This document shows, piece by piece, positions 33,057 to 42,029 of a stretch of DNA of 64,000 bases; positions within the stretch are counted from its first letter, which is position 1, and each line of letters opens with the position of its first letter. Origin of the DNA: Mycobacterium sp. M26 (GTDB taxonomy: Bacteria > Actinomycetota > Actinomycetes > Mycobacteriales > Mycobacteriaceae). The notes under the pieces were generated by a model. The model made no database searches, was not told the origin of the DNA, and saw only the letters and a program-made list of their open reading frames with translations. Where the stretch lies: positions 2,393,716-2,457,715 of the forward strand of contig NZ_LN929908.1 in the NCBI RefSeq assembly GCF_001494595.1, read 5' to 3'. Position numbers and translations under genes: made by a program.

Positions 33057-33854
33057 TCAGTAGAGGTCGATGCGCCGGTCGGCGAACAGGTCGACGTGCT
33101 CAGTCAGGGTCTTGTCGTGCGTCAGGCTCAAGTCCACATCCGCGATCGCCAGTCCCGCACCCGCACCGGCCACCGCCACCACCCAGCCGTCGGGATCGAC
33201 GATCGCCGTCCCCTCGGTCCACGGCTGTCCCCGTTCCACCCCGGCCCGATCGCATGCCGCCACGGCGACCTTGTTGGTCCGCGCCGTGGACATGGCGGTG
33301 ATCACCTCACCGGGGCGCTCCCCCTCCGGACGGGGAAACAGCGGCCAGTTCACGGGCGCCGCAATCAGTTCCGCACCAGCCAGGGCCGCCCGCCGGGTCA
33401 GCTCGGCGAATTCCAGGTCGTAGCAGACCATCACGGCGATCACACCGTGGCGCGTCGTCAGCACCGGCGGCAGAGCAGCACCCGGGGTGAAGATCAGCTT
33501 CTCCCGATCCCACAGATGTGTCTTGCGGTAGCTGGCGAGCACGCCGTCGCGCTCCAGCACCACCGCGCTGTTGTAGAGCAGGCCGTCATCGCCGAGTTCG
33601 CAGAAGCCTCCGATCACCACTGCGTCACCGGCTGCCGAGCGCCACGCGTCGAACTGCGGCGCATCAGGACGCAGCGCCACCGAGCGGGCCTCGTCGGCGT
33701 CGGCAAACATGTAGCCCGAGGTGGCCAGCTCCGGCAGCACAACGATGTCGGCTCCGGCCGCCGCCGCATCGGCGATCGCAGCGGCCGACAACTCCAGGTT
33801 GGCGTCGAGCTCTCCGACGGTCGGGGCGATCTGGGCGCAGGCGATCCGGCTCAC
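33057..33854 (-). CDS. Carbon-nitrogen hydrolase (nitrilase superfamily)
   Basis: A 265-residue cytosolic amidase with the E-K-C triad: Glu42 in 'VLPELATSG', Lys111 in 'SYRKTHLWD' and Cys144 in 'VMVCYDLEF'. Length and blocks suit the omega-amidase/carbamoylputrescine-hydrolase-like branches rather than aromatic nitrilases. It starts with GTG overlapping the pucR stop (GTGA), so it is coupled to the regulator. Across the divergent promoter lie a permease and an agmatinase-type enzyme; a job in the same nitrogen-compound pathway, for example hydrolysing an amide or carbamoyl product, is inference. Confidence 0.85.
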   Translation of the reverse strand: MSRIACAQIAPTVGELDANLELSAAAIADAAAAGADIVVLPELATSGYMFADADEARSVALRPDAPQFDAWRSAAGDAVVIGGFCELGDDGLLYNSAVVLERDGVLASYRKTHLWDREKLIFTPGAALPPVLTTRHGVIAVMVCYDLEFAELTRRAALAGAELIAAPVNWPLFPRPEGERPGEVITAMSTARTNKVAVAACDRAGVERGQPWTEGTAIVDPDGWVVAVAGAGAGLAIADVDLSLTHDKTLTEHVDLFADRRIDLY

Positions 33855-35329
33855 CTCTGCAGGCTAACCGCTGAGCGGGCTTTGAGCGCGAGCCACAGCT
33901 CCATCCGGTCCTCACCATCATCGAGACGACGGCCGGTCAATGTGGCGATCCGCTCGATCCGGTTACGAACGGTGTTGCGGTGCAACGACAATCGAGCCGC
34001 CGCAGGATCCCAGGCGCCGTTGGCCCGCAACCACTGTTCGAGTGTGCGCAGCAGTTCGAGTCGCTCCCGGGGATCGAGTGCATCCAAGGGTGCCAGCACC
34101 GCGTCGGCGAACCCCCGCACCGCATCAGGCGCCCCCAGGGACAGCAGCAGCGACACCGTCTCACCCTCACTGGCCGTCACGATGCGCCCGAGCCGGATGC
34201 TCACGGGCACCAGGGATCGAGCCTGCATCGCCGAGATGGCCAGCGCGGCGGCACTTGTGGCTGCCCCGACACCGCATGGCAGGCCGGCCGCATGGGTTTT
34301 CAACGTTTCGAGCAACGAGTCGAGATCGGCATTCACGATCTCGACCGCGTCGCCCCGCACCAGCACCAGGCTGTCCTGCAAGCTCGCCTGCACGCGGAAG
34401 GCCAGCGATTCGGGATCGTCGGCGATGACGACGGCCACCTGGCAGGGGCCGGTATCCAGGCCAACCGTGCCGGCCAGCGCCAGCGCCCGCTCCCGTTTCA
34501 GGCCGGGCCGCAGCAACTGGGCCAGAACCTGCGAGCGGCGGGTGCGTTCGGCCTGACCGGACAGGTTGCGCCGTTCGATGTCGACGGCGATCAGCGAGAC
34601 CAACACCGTCGAGGAACTGCGCGACCGCAGATCCATGTCGGCGCCGAGCGCAATGAACGCCAGCGGATTTCGGGCGCCGACAGCATGGACCTCGAACCCG
34701 TCGATCACCGACCACCCCGCTCCCGACCGCTGGGCGGCAGCGACAGCCGCCACCGCCGCATCCACCACCGTGGGGGTGGTCGCCGGTGTCTCGCCGATCA
34801 CCCGCCCTGCCGCATCGCAGACCACGCACGGTGTGCTGCTGGCCTGCGACCACGCCGACAGCAGCGCGGCCAGCGGCGCCGAGCTAGTGGCCACCGCGGT
34901 CAGCGAGCGGTTGATCTCCAGCGCCGTCTGCAGCTCCTGACGCTCCTGACGGGCGATGGTCTCGAACACCCACTTGGTGACAGCGATGAATGGAGTCTCG
35001 TCGGGAACCGTCAGCAGCGTGACACCGCACTCGCGGGCGGCCTCGACCAGCGGCTCCGGGCAGTCCCGGTAGGGCAACCCGTGGCCGAGACCAAGTGCCA
35101 CCGCCGCCACTCCCGCGGTCGCGCACTCGGCCAGGTAGGCGCGGCACTCCTCCCGCCGCATCGGCAGCAGCAGGCCGACGGTCATCAGCAGCTCGCCACC
35201 GCGCAGCCAGTCACCCGGCGACGTCAGCTCGGAGACATGAGCCGAGGTCACCGCGCGGGATAAGTCCCCGCTGACCAGGACCTGGAGATTGAGGCTGGGT
35301 TCGGTCGCGACATCAGCGACGGTGACCAC
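33851..35329 (-). CDS. PucR-family transcriptional regulator
   Basis: A 492-residue regulator. The N-terminal PucR sensing domain covers about residues 1-125 ('GELLMTVGLLLP', 'YRDCPEPLVEAARECGV'), a GGDEF-like middle part follows, and the C-terminal PucR HTH reads 'ARLSLHRNTVRNRIERIATLTGR'. Family members control purine, GABA or other nitrogen catabolism. GAAGG lies 6 bases before the GTG at 35329. It is divergent, over 123 bp, from the permease-ureohydrolase pair and coupled to the nitrilase gene; it likely controls all three. Confidence 0.88.
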   Translation of the reverse strand: MVTVADVATEPSLNLQVLVSGDLSRAVTSAHVSELTSPGDWLRGGELLMTVGLLLPMRREECRAYLAECATAGVAAVALGLGHGLPYRDCPEPLVEAARECGVTLLTVPDETPFIAVTKWVFETIARQERQELQTALEINRSLTAVATSSAPLAALLSAWSQASSTPCVVCDAAGRVIGETPATTPTVVDAAVAAVAAAQRSGAGWSVIDGFEVHAVGARNPLAFIALGADMDLRSRSSSTVLVSLIAVDIERRNLSGQAERTRRSQVLAQLLRPGLKRERALALAGTVGLDTGPCQVAVVIADDPESLAFRVQASLQDSLVLVRGDAVEIVNADLDSLLETLKTHAAGLPCGVGAATSAAALAISAMQARSLVPVSIRLGRIVTASEGETVSLLLSLGAPDAVRGFADAVLAPLDALDPRERLELLRTLEQWLRANGAWDPAAARLSLHRNTVRNRIERIATLTGRRLDDGEDRMELWLALKARSAVSLQR

Positions 35330-35345
35330 AACGTGCCTTCGTTGT
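35328..35345. promoter_or_regulatory. Palindrome at the pucR start, candidate PucR operator
   Basis: ACAACG-N6-CGTTGT, a perfect inverted repeat with 6-bp arms overlapping the first pucR codon within the divergent region. The GTTGTACA next to it and ATTG-AA-CAAT near 35373 add further dyad character. Position fits autoregulation or shared control of pucR and the permease gene. Confidence 0.4.
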
Positions 35346-35452
35346 ACACATCGTCCAACCGTAGTAGATGGATTGAACAATTTCGCCATGGTGCCAGCCA
35401 CACCAACAGCGCATCGTGAGACGCACTACCCCGACTCCCCCTCGGAGGCACC

Positions 35453-36913
35453 GTGACCACTCCCACGACTCGCTCCGCGACGCTCATCGAAACCCGTTCC
35501 ATCGACTACGTCCCCGACGACGAACGTCACGGCAAGGTCGGCCATCAGGGGCCGTTCTGGTTCGTCGGCAACTTCCAGCCGTTCACGCTGGCGTTGGGTT
35601 TCGTTGGCCCGAGTCTGGGCCTGTCACTGTGGTGGACCATCGTCGCCGGCCTGGCCGGTATCGCGTTCGGCACGGTGTTCATGGCGTTCCACGCCACCCA
35701 GGGCCCGGTGCTGGGTCTGCCGCAGATGATTCAGTCCCGCGCCCAGTTCGGCTATCGCGGTGTCCTGCTGCCCCTGATCGGAACGCTGTTCACCTTCGTC
35801 GGCTTCAACGTCGTCGACGTGGTGATCATCAAGTCCGGTCTGGAGTCGATCTTCGGCTGGAATCCGGTTGTCGTCGCCGTCGTCATCACGGTCGCTGCTG
35901 CGCTGCTCGCCATCTACGGGCATGACCTGCTGCACCGCACGTTCCGCATCCTGTTCTGGCTGTCCCTTCCGCTGTGGGTGGTGCTCACCTTCGGCGTCGT
36001 ATTCGGCTCGGTGACCGGAACCACCACTGCTACAGGCGGTTTCAGTCTGGTGGCCTTCCTGGTCCAGTTCAGCGTGGCCGCCTCCTACAACATCACCTAT
36101 GCCCCCTATGTCTCGGACTACAGCCGCTATCTGCCCCGCGACACCAAGCCGTCGTCGATCATCGCCTCGGTGTTCATCGGGGCGTCGGCCTCGCCGGCCT
36201 GGCTCATTCCGTTGGGCGCGTGGATGGCGACCTATCTCGGCGCCAGTGATGCGCTGTCCGGGATCAACACCACCGGTAACGACGTGGTGCCCTTCCTCGG
36301 TGCGGTGCTGGCCGTGGTGTCCACCCTGGTGCTGGTGGCCACCATGGGCCTGAACGCCTACAGCGGGATGCTGACGGTGGTGACCGCCATCGACTCGCTC
36401 AAACCGGTCACCCCGACCCGCCGGCTGCGGGTGGTGACGATCGCGGCACTGGCGGTGGCCTGGCTGGCGATGAGCCTGGCCCTGACCAACGCCACCACAG
36501 CCTTGAACACCACGCTGCTGATCATGCTGTACCTGCTGGCCCCGTGGACCGCGGTCAACCTCACCGACTACTTCTTCGTCCGGCGCGGCCACTACGCGAT
36601 CGCCGACCTGTTCACCCCGGCCGGCATCTACGGCGCCTGGTCCTGGCGAGGTCTGACGGCGTTCACCGCCGGTGTGCTCGCCGAGATCCCGTTCGTGGAC
36701 CTGCCGTTCTTCGTGGGGCCCGCCGCCGAGGCGATGGGCGAAGTCGACATCGCGTTCGTCGTGGGGATGCTGGTTTCCGGTGTGGCCTACGTGGCGCTGA
36801 CCCGAACGCTGAATGTCTCCGCCGAATTGGCGATTATTAGGGCCAACCCGGCGCTGGCCGATCCCGTTGATGCGGTCGCCATCGCGAGAACCGTTGCCGA
36901 GGAGGAACAATGA
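35453..36913 (+). CDS. NCS1-family permease (purine/cytosine/allantoin type)
   Basis: A 486-residue transporter with about twelve membrane helices. NCS1 features: an N-terminal cytoplasmic segment 'SIDYVPDDERHGKVGHQGPF', the 'GPVLGLPQMIQSRAQFGYRG' block in helix 3, 'YAPYVSDYSRYLPRD' and 'VNLTDYFFVRRGHYAIADLF'. Family members import nucleobases, hydantoins, allantoin or related nitrogen compounds with H+ or Na+. GGAGG sits 4 bases before the GTG start. The stop overlaps the ureohydrolase ATG (ATGA), so import and hydrolysis are coupled; the ligand is likely a guanidino compound. Confidence 0.88.
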   Translation: MTTPTTRSATLIETRSIDYVPDDERHGKVGHQGPFWFVGNFQPFTLALGFVGPSLGLSLWWTIVAGLAGIAFGTVFMAFHATQGPVLGLPQMIQSRAQFGYRGVLLPLIGTLFTFVGFNVVDVVIIKSGLESIFGWNPVVVAVVITVAAALLAIYGHDLLHRTFRILFWLSLPLWVVLTFGVVFGSVTGTTTATGGFSLVAFLVQFSVAASYNITYAPYVSDYSRYLPRDTKPSSIIASVFIGASASPAWLIPLGAWMATYLGASDALSGINTTGNDVVPFLGAVLAVVSTLVLVATMGLNAYSGMLTVVTAIDSLKPVTPTRRLRVVTIAALAVAWLAMSLALTNATTALNTTLLIMLYLLAPWTAVNLTDYFFVRRGHYAIADLFTPAGIYGAWSWRGLTAFTAGVLAEIPFVDLPFFVGPAAEAMGEVDIAFVVGMLVSGVAYVALTRTLNVSAELAIIRANPALADPVDAVAIARTVAEEEQ

Positions 36914-37854
36914 CGGCCGAGATCGTCGGGCAGACCGACGCCACCAAGTACCCCCGCTACACCGAACCGAGCACCTTCGCCCGGCTGCCCCGAATCTCCG
37001 AGGTGCCCGACGCGGCGGTCGGGATCGTCGGCGTGCCATTCGACAGCGGGGTGTCCTACCGGCCCGGCGCCCGGTTCGGCCCCTCGCACGTACGAGCCGG
37101 CTCGAAGTTGTTGCGGCCCTTCAACCCTGCGCTGGGCGTGGAACCGTTCGCCGTACATCAGGTGGCCGACTTCGGCGACATCCCGGTGAACCCGTTCAAC
37201 ATCGACGAGGCCATCACCACGATCGACACCGAGATCACCGCACTGCGCAAGCATGGTTCGACGCTGCTGACCATCGGCGGTGATCACACCATCGCACTGC
37301 CGATCCTGCGCTCCCTGGCCCGCGACCACGGCAAGATCGCCGTGCTGCACTTCGATGCCCATCTGGACACCTGGGACACCTACTTCGGCGCGGCCTACAC
37401 CCACGGCACACCGTTCCGGCGGGCCAGCGAAGAGGGCCTGATCGACATGGAGCGCTCGCTGCACATGGGCATCCGCGGACCGCTCTACAGCAAGACCGAT
37501 CTCGAGGACGACGCCGTACTGGGCTTCCAGGTGATCCGCTCCGACGACTATGAATTCGACGGTGTCGCCAGCATCGTGGAGCGCATGCGGGCACGGCTTG
37601 ACGGCGGCCCGGTCTACGTCTCGGTCGACATCGACGTGCTGGATCCCGCGCACGCCCCGGGCACCGGCACCCCGGAGGCCGGCGGCCTGACATCACGGGA
37701 ACTGCTCAACACGCTGCGCGGCCTGGTCGGGCTCAACGTGATCGGTGCCGACATCGTCGAGGTCGCGCCCGCCTACGACCACGCCGAACTCACCGGGATC
37801 GCCGCGGCGACCGTTGGCTACGAGTTGCTGTCGGTGCTCGCCGCCAACAGTTAG
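36910..37854 (+). CDS. Agmatinase/guanidino-acid hydrolase (ureohydrolase family)
   Basis: A 314-residue dimanganese ureohydrolase releasing urea from a guanidino group. All metal motifs are present: 'GGDHTIALPIL', 'HFDAHLDTWD' and 'SVDIDVLDPAHAPG'. Agmatinase, guanidinobutyrase, guanidinopropionase and the recently described guanidine hydrolases all share these, so the substrate cannot be fixed from motifs. The partner NCS1 permease, rather than a polyamine ABC importer, argues against simple agmatine use. Gene overlap of 4 bp with the permease. Confidence 0.85.
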   Translation: MTAEIVGQTDATKYPRYTEPSTFARLPRISEVPDAAVGIVGVPFDSGVSYRPGARFGPSHVRAGSKLLRPFNPALGVEPFAVHQVADFGDIPVNPFNIDEAITTIDTEITALRKHGSTLLTIGGDHTIALPILRSLARDHGKIAVLHFDAHLDTWDTYFGAAYTHGTPFRRASEEGLIDMERSLHMGIRGPLYSKTDLEDDAVLGFQVIRSDDYEFDGVASIVERMRARLDGGPVYVSVDIDVLDPAHAPGTGTPEAGGLTSRELLNTLRGLVGLNVIGADIVEVAPAYDHAELTGIAAATVGYELLSVLAANS

Positions 37855-37863
37855 TCTCGGGGG

Positions 37864-39189
37864 GTGGGCACCAGGCGGAAATGCGCTGACCCGGTGCCGC
37901 CTGACGGCGTACCCCGGGAGTCGGACTGCGAGCGGATGCAGCGCCGCCCGTCGGCCCGCAACCAGCACTGGGTCGAATCGGTGTCCCGGCAGATGCGGGT
38001 GCTCAACATCGCGGCCTACATTGCCGGCTTCGTCACCGCGTGCATCGCGATCATGCAGATCCTCACCGGCCCCGGCGCGATGTACATCGGCTTCATCAAT
38101 CTCGGCACGGCGCTGATCTTCTTCTTGATTCCACTGCTGCAGCCCTTCGGTGAGGTGATCGCCTCACTGGTGTTCGTGTTCTTCGCGTTCGCCTCGCTGA
38201 CCATCGTCGGCTGGCAGGTCGGCACCGACTCGGGTCTGCAGTTCTACTACCTGGTCTCGGCCTCGCTGGCCGTGCTGGTCCTCGGCGTCGAACACGCCGT
38301 GCTGGCCTCGGTGGTGGTGGCGATCGGAGTCGGGCTGACCATCGCCTCACAGTTCCTGGTGCCCGGCGACACCCACCTGCAACCCCGCTGGGCGGTCAAC
38401 GCCGGCTTCGTCATCACCACGGTGTCGGCGTCCGTGCTGATTTTCGCGACCGTCTGGTACGCCATGCGCGAGGTGTACCGCGCCGAGAGCGCCATGGAAG
38501 TCGAGTACAAGCGCTCCGAAGCACTGCTGGCCAACATCCTGCCCGGCAGCGTGGCCGAACGGCTCAAGGATCCGGCCCGCGGCACCATCGCCGACCGCTA
38601 CGACGACGCCTCGATCCTGTTCGCCGACATCGCCGGCTTCACCGAACGGGCCAGCCAGATCCCGGCGGCGGACCTGGTGCGGTTCCTCGACCGGCTCTAC
38701 ACCACCTTCGACCGCCTCGTCGACAAACACGGGCTGGAGAAGATCAAGACCACCGGCGACTCCTACATGGTCGTCAGCGGCGTACCCGAACCCCGGCCCG
38801 ACCATGTCGAGGCGCTGGCCCGGCTGGCCCTGGACATGTCCCGTGCCGTCGCCGACCTGCGCGACCCGAACGGCCAGCGGGTGCCGCTGCGGATCGGGAT
38901 GGCCTCCGGCCCGGTGGTGGCCGGGGTGGTCGGTGCCCGGCGCTTCTTCTACGACGTGTGGGGCGATGCGGTCAACGTCGCCTCCCGGATGGAATCCACC
39001 GACCCCGAGGGCCGGATCCAGGTGCCCGAGAACGTCTACGAGCGACTCAAGGACGAGTTCGTGCTGGAGAAGCGCGGCGAGGTGGACGTCAAGGGCAAGG
39101 GCATCATGTGCACCTGGTACCTGATCGGCACCCGGGAACCGAAAGCAATTGCGCCAGAGAATGTTCGGGTCGAGAGCCCGGCCGGCTAG
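37864..39189 (+). CDS. Membrane class III adenylate cyclase (Rv1625c-like)
   Basis: A 441-residue protein: a cytoplasmic N-tail ('TRRKCADPVPPDG' as in Rv1625c), six membrane helices to about residue 200, a short coiled linker and a class III catalytic domain. Metal Asp residues lie in 'LFADIAGFTERAS' and 'KTTGDSYMVVSG' (with the substrate-selecting Lys of 'KIKTTGD'); the second set 'DVWGDAVNVASRMES' supplies the adenine-contacting Asp and the transition-state Asn and Arg. As a half of the mammalian layout it must homodimerise. The start is GTG. It converges on the ABC ATPase gene with 4 bp between. Confidence 0.92.
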   Translation: MGTRRKCADPVPPDGVPRESDCERMQRRPSARNQHWVESVSRQMRVLNIAAYIAGFVTACIAIMQILTGPGAMYIGFINLGTALIFFLIPLLQPFGEVIASLVFVFFAFASLTIVGWQVGTDSGLQFYYLVSASLAVLVLGVEHAVLASVVVAIGVGLTIASQFLVPGDTHLQPRWAVNAGFVITTVSASVLIFATVWYAMREVYRAESAMEVEYKRSEALLANILPGSVAERLKDPARGTIADRYDDASILFADIAGFTERASQIPAADLVRFLDRLYTTFDRLVDKHGLEKIKTTGDSYMVVSGVPEPRPDHVEALARLALDMSRAVADLRDPNGQRVPLRIGMASGPVVAGVVGARRFFYDVWGDAVNVASRMESTDPEGRIQVPENVYERLKDEFVLEKRGEVDVKGKGIMCTWYLIGTREPKAIAPENVRVESPAG

Positions 39190-39193
39190 CCGG

Positions 39194-39961
39194 TTACATC
39201 ACCTTCGACAGGAACGCCTTGGTGCGATCGTGCTGCGGGTTGCCCAGCACCTCGCGGGGGGCACCGCTCTCGACGATCACACCGCCGTCCATGAACACCA
39301 GCTGGTCGGCGACCTCGCGGGCGAAGCCCATCTCGTGGGTGACGACGACCATCGTCATTCCTTCGCTGGCAAGCTTTTTCATGACGGCCAGCACTTCGCC
39401 GACGAGCTCGGGGTCCAGGGCCGAGGTGGGCTCGTCGAACAACATCAGCTTGGGGTCCATGGCCAGCGCCCTGGCAATGGCCACGCGCTGCTGCTGACCA
39501 CCGGAGAGCTGAGCCGGGTAGGCATCGGCCTTGTCGCCCAGGCCAACCTGGCCGAGCAGATCGCGGGCGCGCTCTACCGCCGTTGACTTCTTGACCTTCT
39601 TGACGTGGATCGGTGCCTCGATGATGTTCTCCAGCGCCGTGCGGTGCGGGAACAGATTGAAGTGCTGGAACACCATGCCGATGTCACGCCGTTGTTTGGC
39701 GGCGTCCCGTGGGGACATCTCGAAAAGCTTGCCCTGGCCCTCGCGGTAACCCACCAGTTCACCGTCGACGTAGAGCCGGCCGGCATTGACGGTCTCGAGG
39801 TGGTTGATGCAGCGCAGGAAGGTCGACTTCCCCGAGCCGGACGGCCCGACGAGCACCAGCACCTGACCACGGTCGACGGTCAGCGTCACACCCTTCAACA
39901 CCGACAACGCCCCGAAGTTCTTGCACACCTGCTCGGCGCGCACCATGGGTTCGGTCGTCAT
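39194..39961 (-). CDS. Polar amino-acid ABC transporter ATPase (GlnQ-like)
   Basis: A 255-residue ATPase. Walker A 'GPSGSGKSTFLRCIN', PAAT-family 'GMVFQHFNLFPHRTALENI', signature 'QLSGGQQQRVAIARAL', Walker B 'LMLFDEPTSALDPEL' and the H-loop 'VVVTHEMGFA'. Energises the permease encoded just upstream, with which it shares an ATGA overlap. Specificity (Gln, Glu, Arg, cystine or other) cannot be told from the ATPase. Confidence 0.92.
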   Translation of the reverse strand: MTTEPMVRAEQVCKNFGALSVLKGVTLTVDRGQVLVLVGPSGSGKSTFLRCINHLETVNAGRLYVDGELVGYREGQGKLFEMSPRDAAKQRRDIGMVFQHFNLFPHRTALENIIEAPIHVKKVKKSTAVERARDLLGQVGLGDKADAYPAQLSGGQQQRVAIARALAMDPKLMLFDEPTSALDPELVGEVLAVMKKLASEGMTMVVVTHEMGFAREVADQLVFMDGGVIVESGAPREVLGNPQHDRTKAFLSKVM

Positions 39962-40878
39962 ACGTGTCCTGCCTCCGTGCCGGTCTGCGCTTTGGCCAGC
40001 GCCTCGAGCTGCTTGGAGGTCAGCCGGCGCGAGATGCCCTTGGAGAAGTACTTCTCCAAGTAGTGCTGGCCGACCATCAGGATGCTGGTGACCACCAGAT
40101 ACCAGGTGGCGGCGACCAACAGCAGCGGGACGGGTTCGAAGATGCGGGCGGCGATCTCCCGCGACGCGATGCTGTACAGGTCGTAGGAGTACGGCACCGC
40201 CGTGACCAGTGAGGTGGTCTTCAGCATGCTGATGACCTCATTGCCGGTCGGCGGGATGATCACTCGCATCGCCTGGGGAAGCACGGTGCGCCGCATCGTC
40301 ATTCCCCATGACATACCGAGTGCCGTCGACGCCTCCGACTGGCCTTCGGGCACAGAAGTGATTCCGGCCCTGATGATCTCGGCCATATAGGCCGCCTCGT
40401 TCAGCCCCAGGCCGACGACCGCCAGCACGAACGGGATCGACAGGCTCTGCAGGTTCAGGTGGAACAGCGACGGCCCGAACGGCACGCCGAGCTGGATGTT
40501 CTGGTAGATCGTCGGGATCAGACCCCAGAACACCAGCTGCACGTAGACCGGGGTGCCACGGAAGATCCACAGGAACACCCAGGCCACCGAGCGGAAGACC
40601 GGATTCGGTGACAGCCGCATCACCGACATGATGACGCCGAGCACCACACCGAGCACCATCGAGTAGATGGTCAGCTGCAAGGTGTTGAACACACCCAGCA
40701 GGATTCGCTCGTTGAAGAGGTACTCACCGTAGGTCGACCAGCCGTAGGCCGGGTTGGTGGCCGCCCCATAGAGGAACAGCCCGACCAGGATGACGATGAC
40801 GGTCGCCCCCACCCACCGCCACGGGTGCCGAAGGGGCACAGCATTGATTGCGGGCGGGGCCGACACGTCAGCTGCCAT
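39958..40878 (-). CDS. Polar amino-acid ABC permease
   Basis: A 306-residue HisM/GlnP-type permease with an N-terminal membrane anchor and five further helices. The EAA-type loop is 'GQSEASTALGMSWGMTMRRTVLPQAMRVIIP', quoted here by its core 'EASTALGMSWGMTMRRTVL', and 'RGTPVYVQLVFWGL' precedes it. Only one permease gene is present, so it should function as a homodimer. It lies 5 bp after the receptor gene. Confidence 0.9.
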   Translation of the reverse strand: MAADVSAPPAINAVPLRHPWRWVGATVIVILVGLFLYGAATNPAYGWSTYGEYLFNERILLGVFNTLQLTIYSMVLGVVLGVIMSVMRLSPNPVFRSVAWVFLWIFRGTPVYVQLVFWGLIPTIYQNIQLGVPFGPSLFHLNLQSLSIPFVLAVVGLGLNEAAYMAEIIRAGITSVPEGQSEASTALGMSWGMTMRRTVLPQAMRVIIPPTGNEVISMLKTTSLVTAVPYSYDLYSIASREIAARIFEPVPLLLVAATWYLVVTSILMVGQHYLEKYFSKGISRRLTSKQLEALAKAQTGTEAGHV

Positions 40879-40883
40879 GTCGC

Positions 40884-41810
40884 TTAGCTGGTCCCGCCGT
40901 TGATGACCGGCTTGTCGATCATGCCCGCCTCGACGCCCCAGTTACTGGCGATCTCCTTGTAGGCACCGGTCTCGATCAGGTGCTCGAGCGCCTTCTGCAG
41001 CGACTGCGCCAGCGGCGAGCCCTTCTGCACCGGCCAGCCGTAGGGTGCCGAATCGAAGATCTCGCCGGCGGCTTCCAGCTTGCCCTTGCTCTGCTTGATC
41101 GCGTACGCGGTCACCGGGGAGTCCGCCGACATCGCGTCGGCCTGACCGAGCACGACGGCATTGGTCGCGGCGTCCTGGCCGTCGAACTTCAGGATCTCGA
41201 TCGCCGGCTTGCCCTCATCGGTGCACTTCTTGCTCTTGGCGGGAAGCTCGTCGGTCTCCTCGGTGGTGGTCGCCTGCACGGCCACCTTCTTGCCGCAGGC
41301 GTTGTTCGGGTCGATCGGCGAACCCGGGCGCTGCGCCCACAGGATGCCGGCATTGAAGTAGTCGACGAAGTCGACCGAGGCCTGGCGCTCCTTGGTGTCG
41401 GTGAACGAGGACATGCCGACGTTGTAGGTGCCCTGCTGGATGGAGGGGATGATCTTGGCGAAGTCCGACTCGCGGTACTCGGCCGTCAGGCCCAGGGTGG
41501 AGGCGATGGCGTTCATCAGATCGACGTCGAAACCGACGATCTTGCCGCTGGCGTCCTTGAATTCATTGGGGGCGTAGGGAATGTTGACGCCCACGATCAG
41601 CTTGCCGGACTTCTTGATGTCCTCGGGCAGGGTGGCTGCGATGTCATCGACCTTCTCGGCCTTGACCGCGGTCGACGATTCCGACGGGCCTGCGGTGGGC
41701 TCGGATTTGCTGCTGCAGCCTGACAGTGCCAGGGAACCCGCTACTGCGACGATCCCGACGACACGCCACCAACGTCCGGTCCCTCGTCGGTCTTGACATC
41801 CACTAAGCAC
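40884..41810 (-). CDS. Polar amino-acid-binding lipoprotein (family 3)
   Basis: A 308-residue solute receptor. The lipobox LALSGC follows a hydrophobic stretch; the two-lobed family 3 fold shows 'KLIVGVNIPYAPNEFKDASG', 'IVGFDVDLMNAIASTLGL' and 'QQGTYNVGMSSFTDTKERQ'. AAGAG lies 5 bases before the GTG at 41810, so this is preferred over an open extension to 41876. First gene of the receptor-permease-ATPase operon. The 219 bp upstream, shared with the divergent secreted-protein gene, hold no other gene. Confidence 0.88.
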   Translation of the reverse strand: MLSGCQDRRGTGRWWRVVGIVAVAGSLALSGCSSKSEPTAGPSESSTAVKAEKVDDIAATLPEDIKKSGKLIVGVNIPYAPNEFKDASGKIVGFDVDLMNAIASTLGLTAEYRESDFAKIIPSIQQGTYNVGMSSFTDTKERQASVDFVDYFNAGILWAQRPGSPIDPNNACGKKVAVQATTTEETDELPAKSKKCTDEGKPAIEILKFDGQDAATNAVVLGQADAMSADSPVTAYAIKQSKGKLEAAGEIFDSAPYGWPVQKGSPLAQSLQKALEHLIETGAYKEIASNWGVEAGMIDKPVINGGTS

Positions 41811-42029
41811 GTTGACTCTTCTTTCTGCTTCGGGCCGCTCCGCGCCCTCACGCCGAGGACGCCGGTAACGGAACACTAGGCCATCGTGTGCGTCGTACGG
41901 GGAAACTTAACCCTGTTGATACTGATGTGCTGTCCGAGCTGGGGAGGAAGTTGTGACGTCCGTGGAAATTCCCGTATCGCGATGCCGCTGACGTGCAAGA
42001 ATCGGTGTTTCCGCACACAGGAGTCAGCA

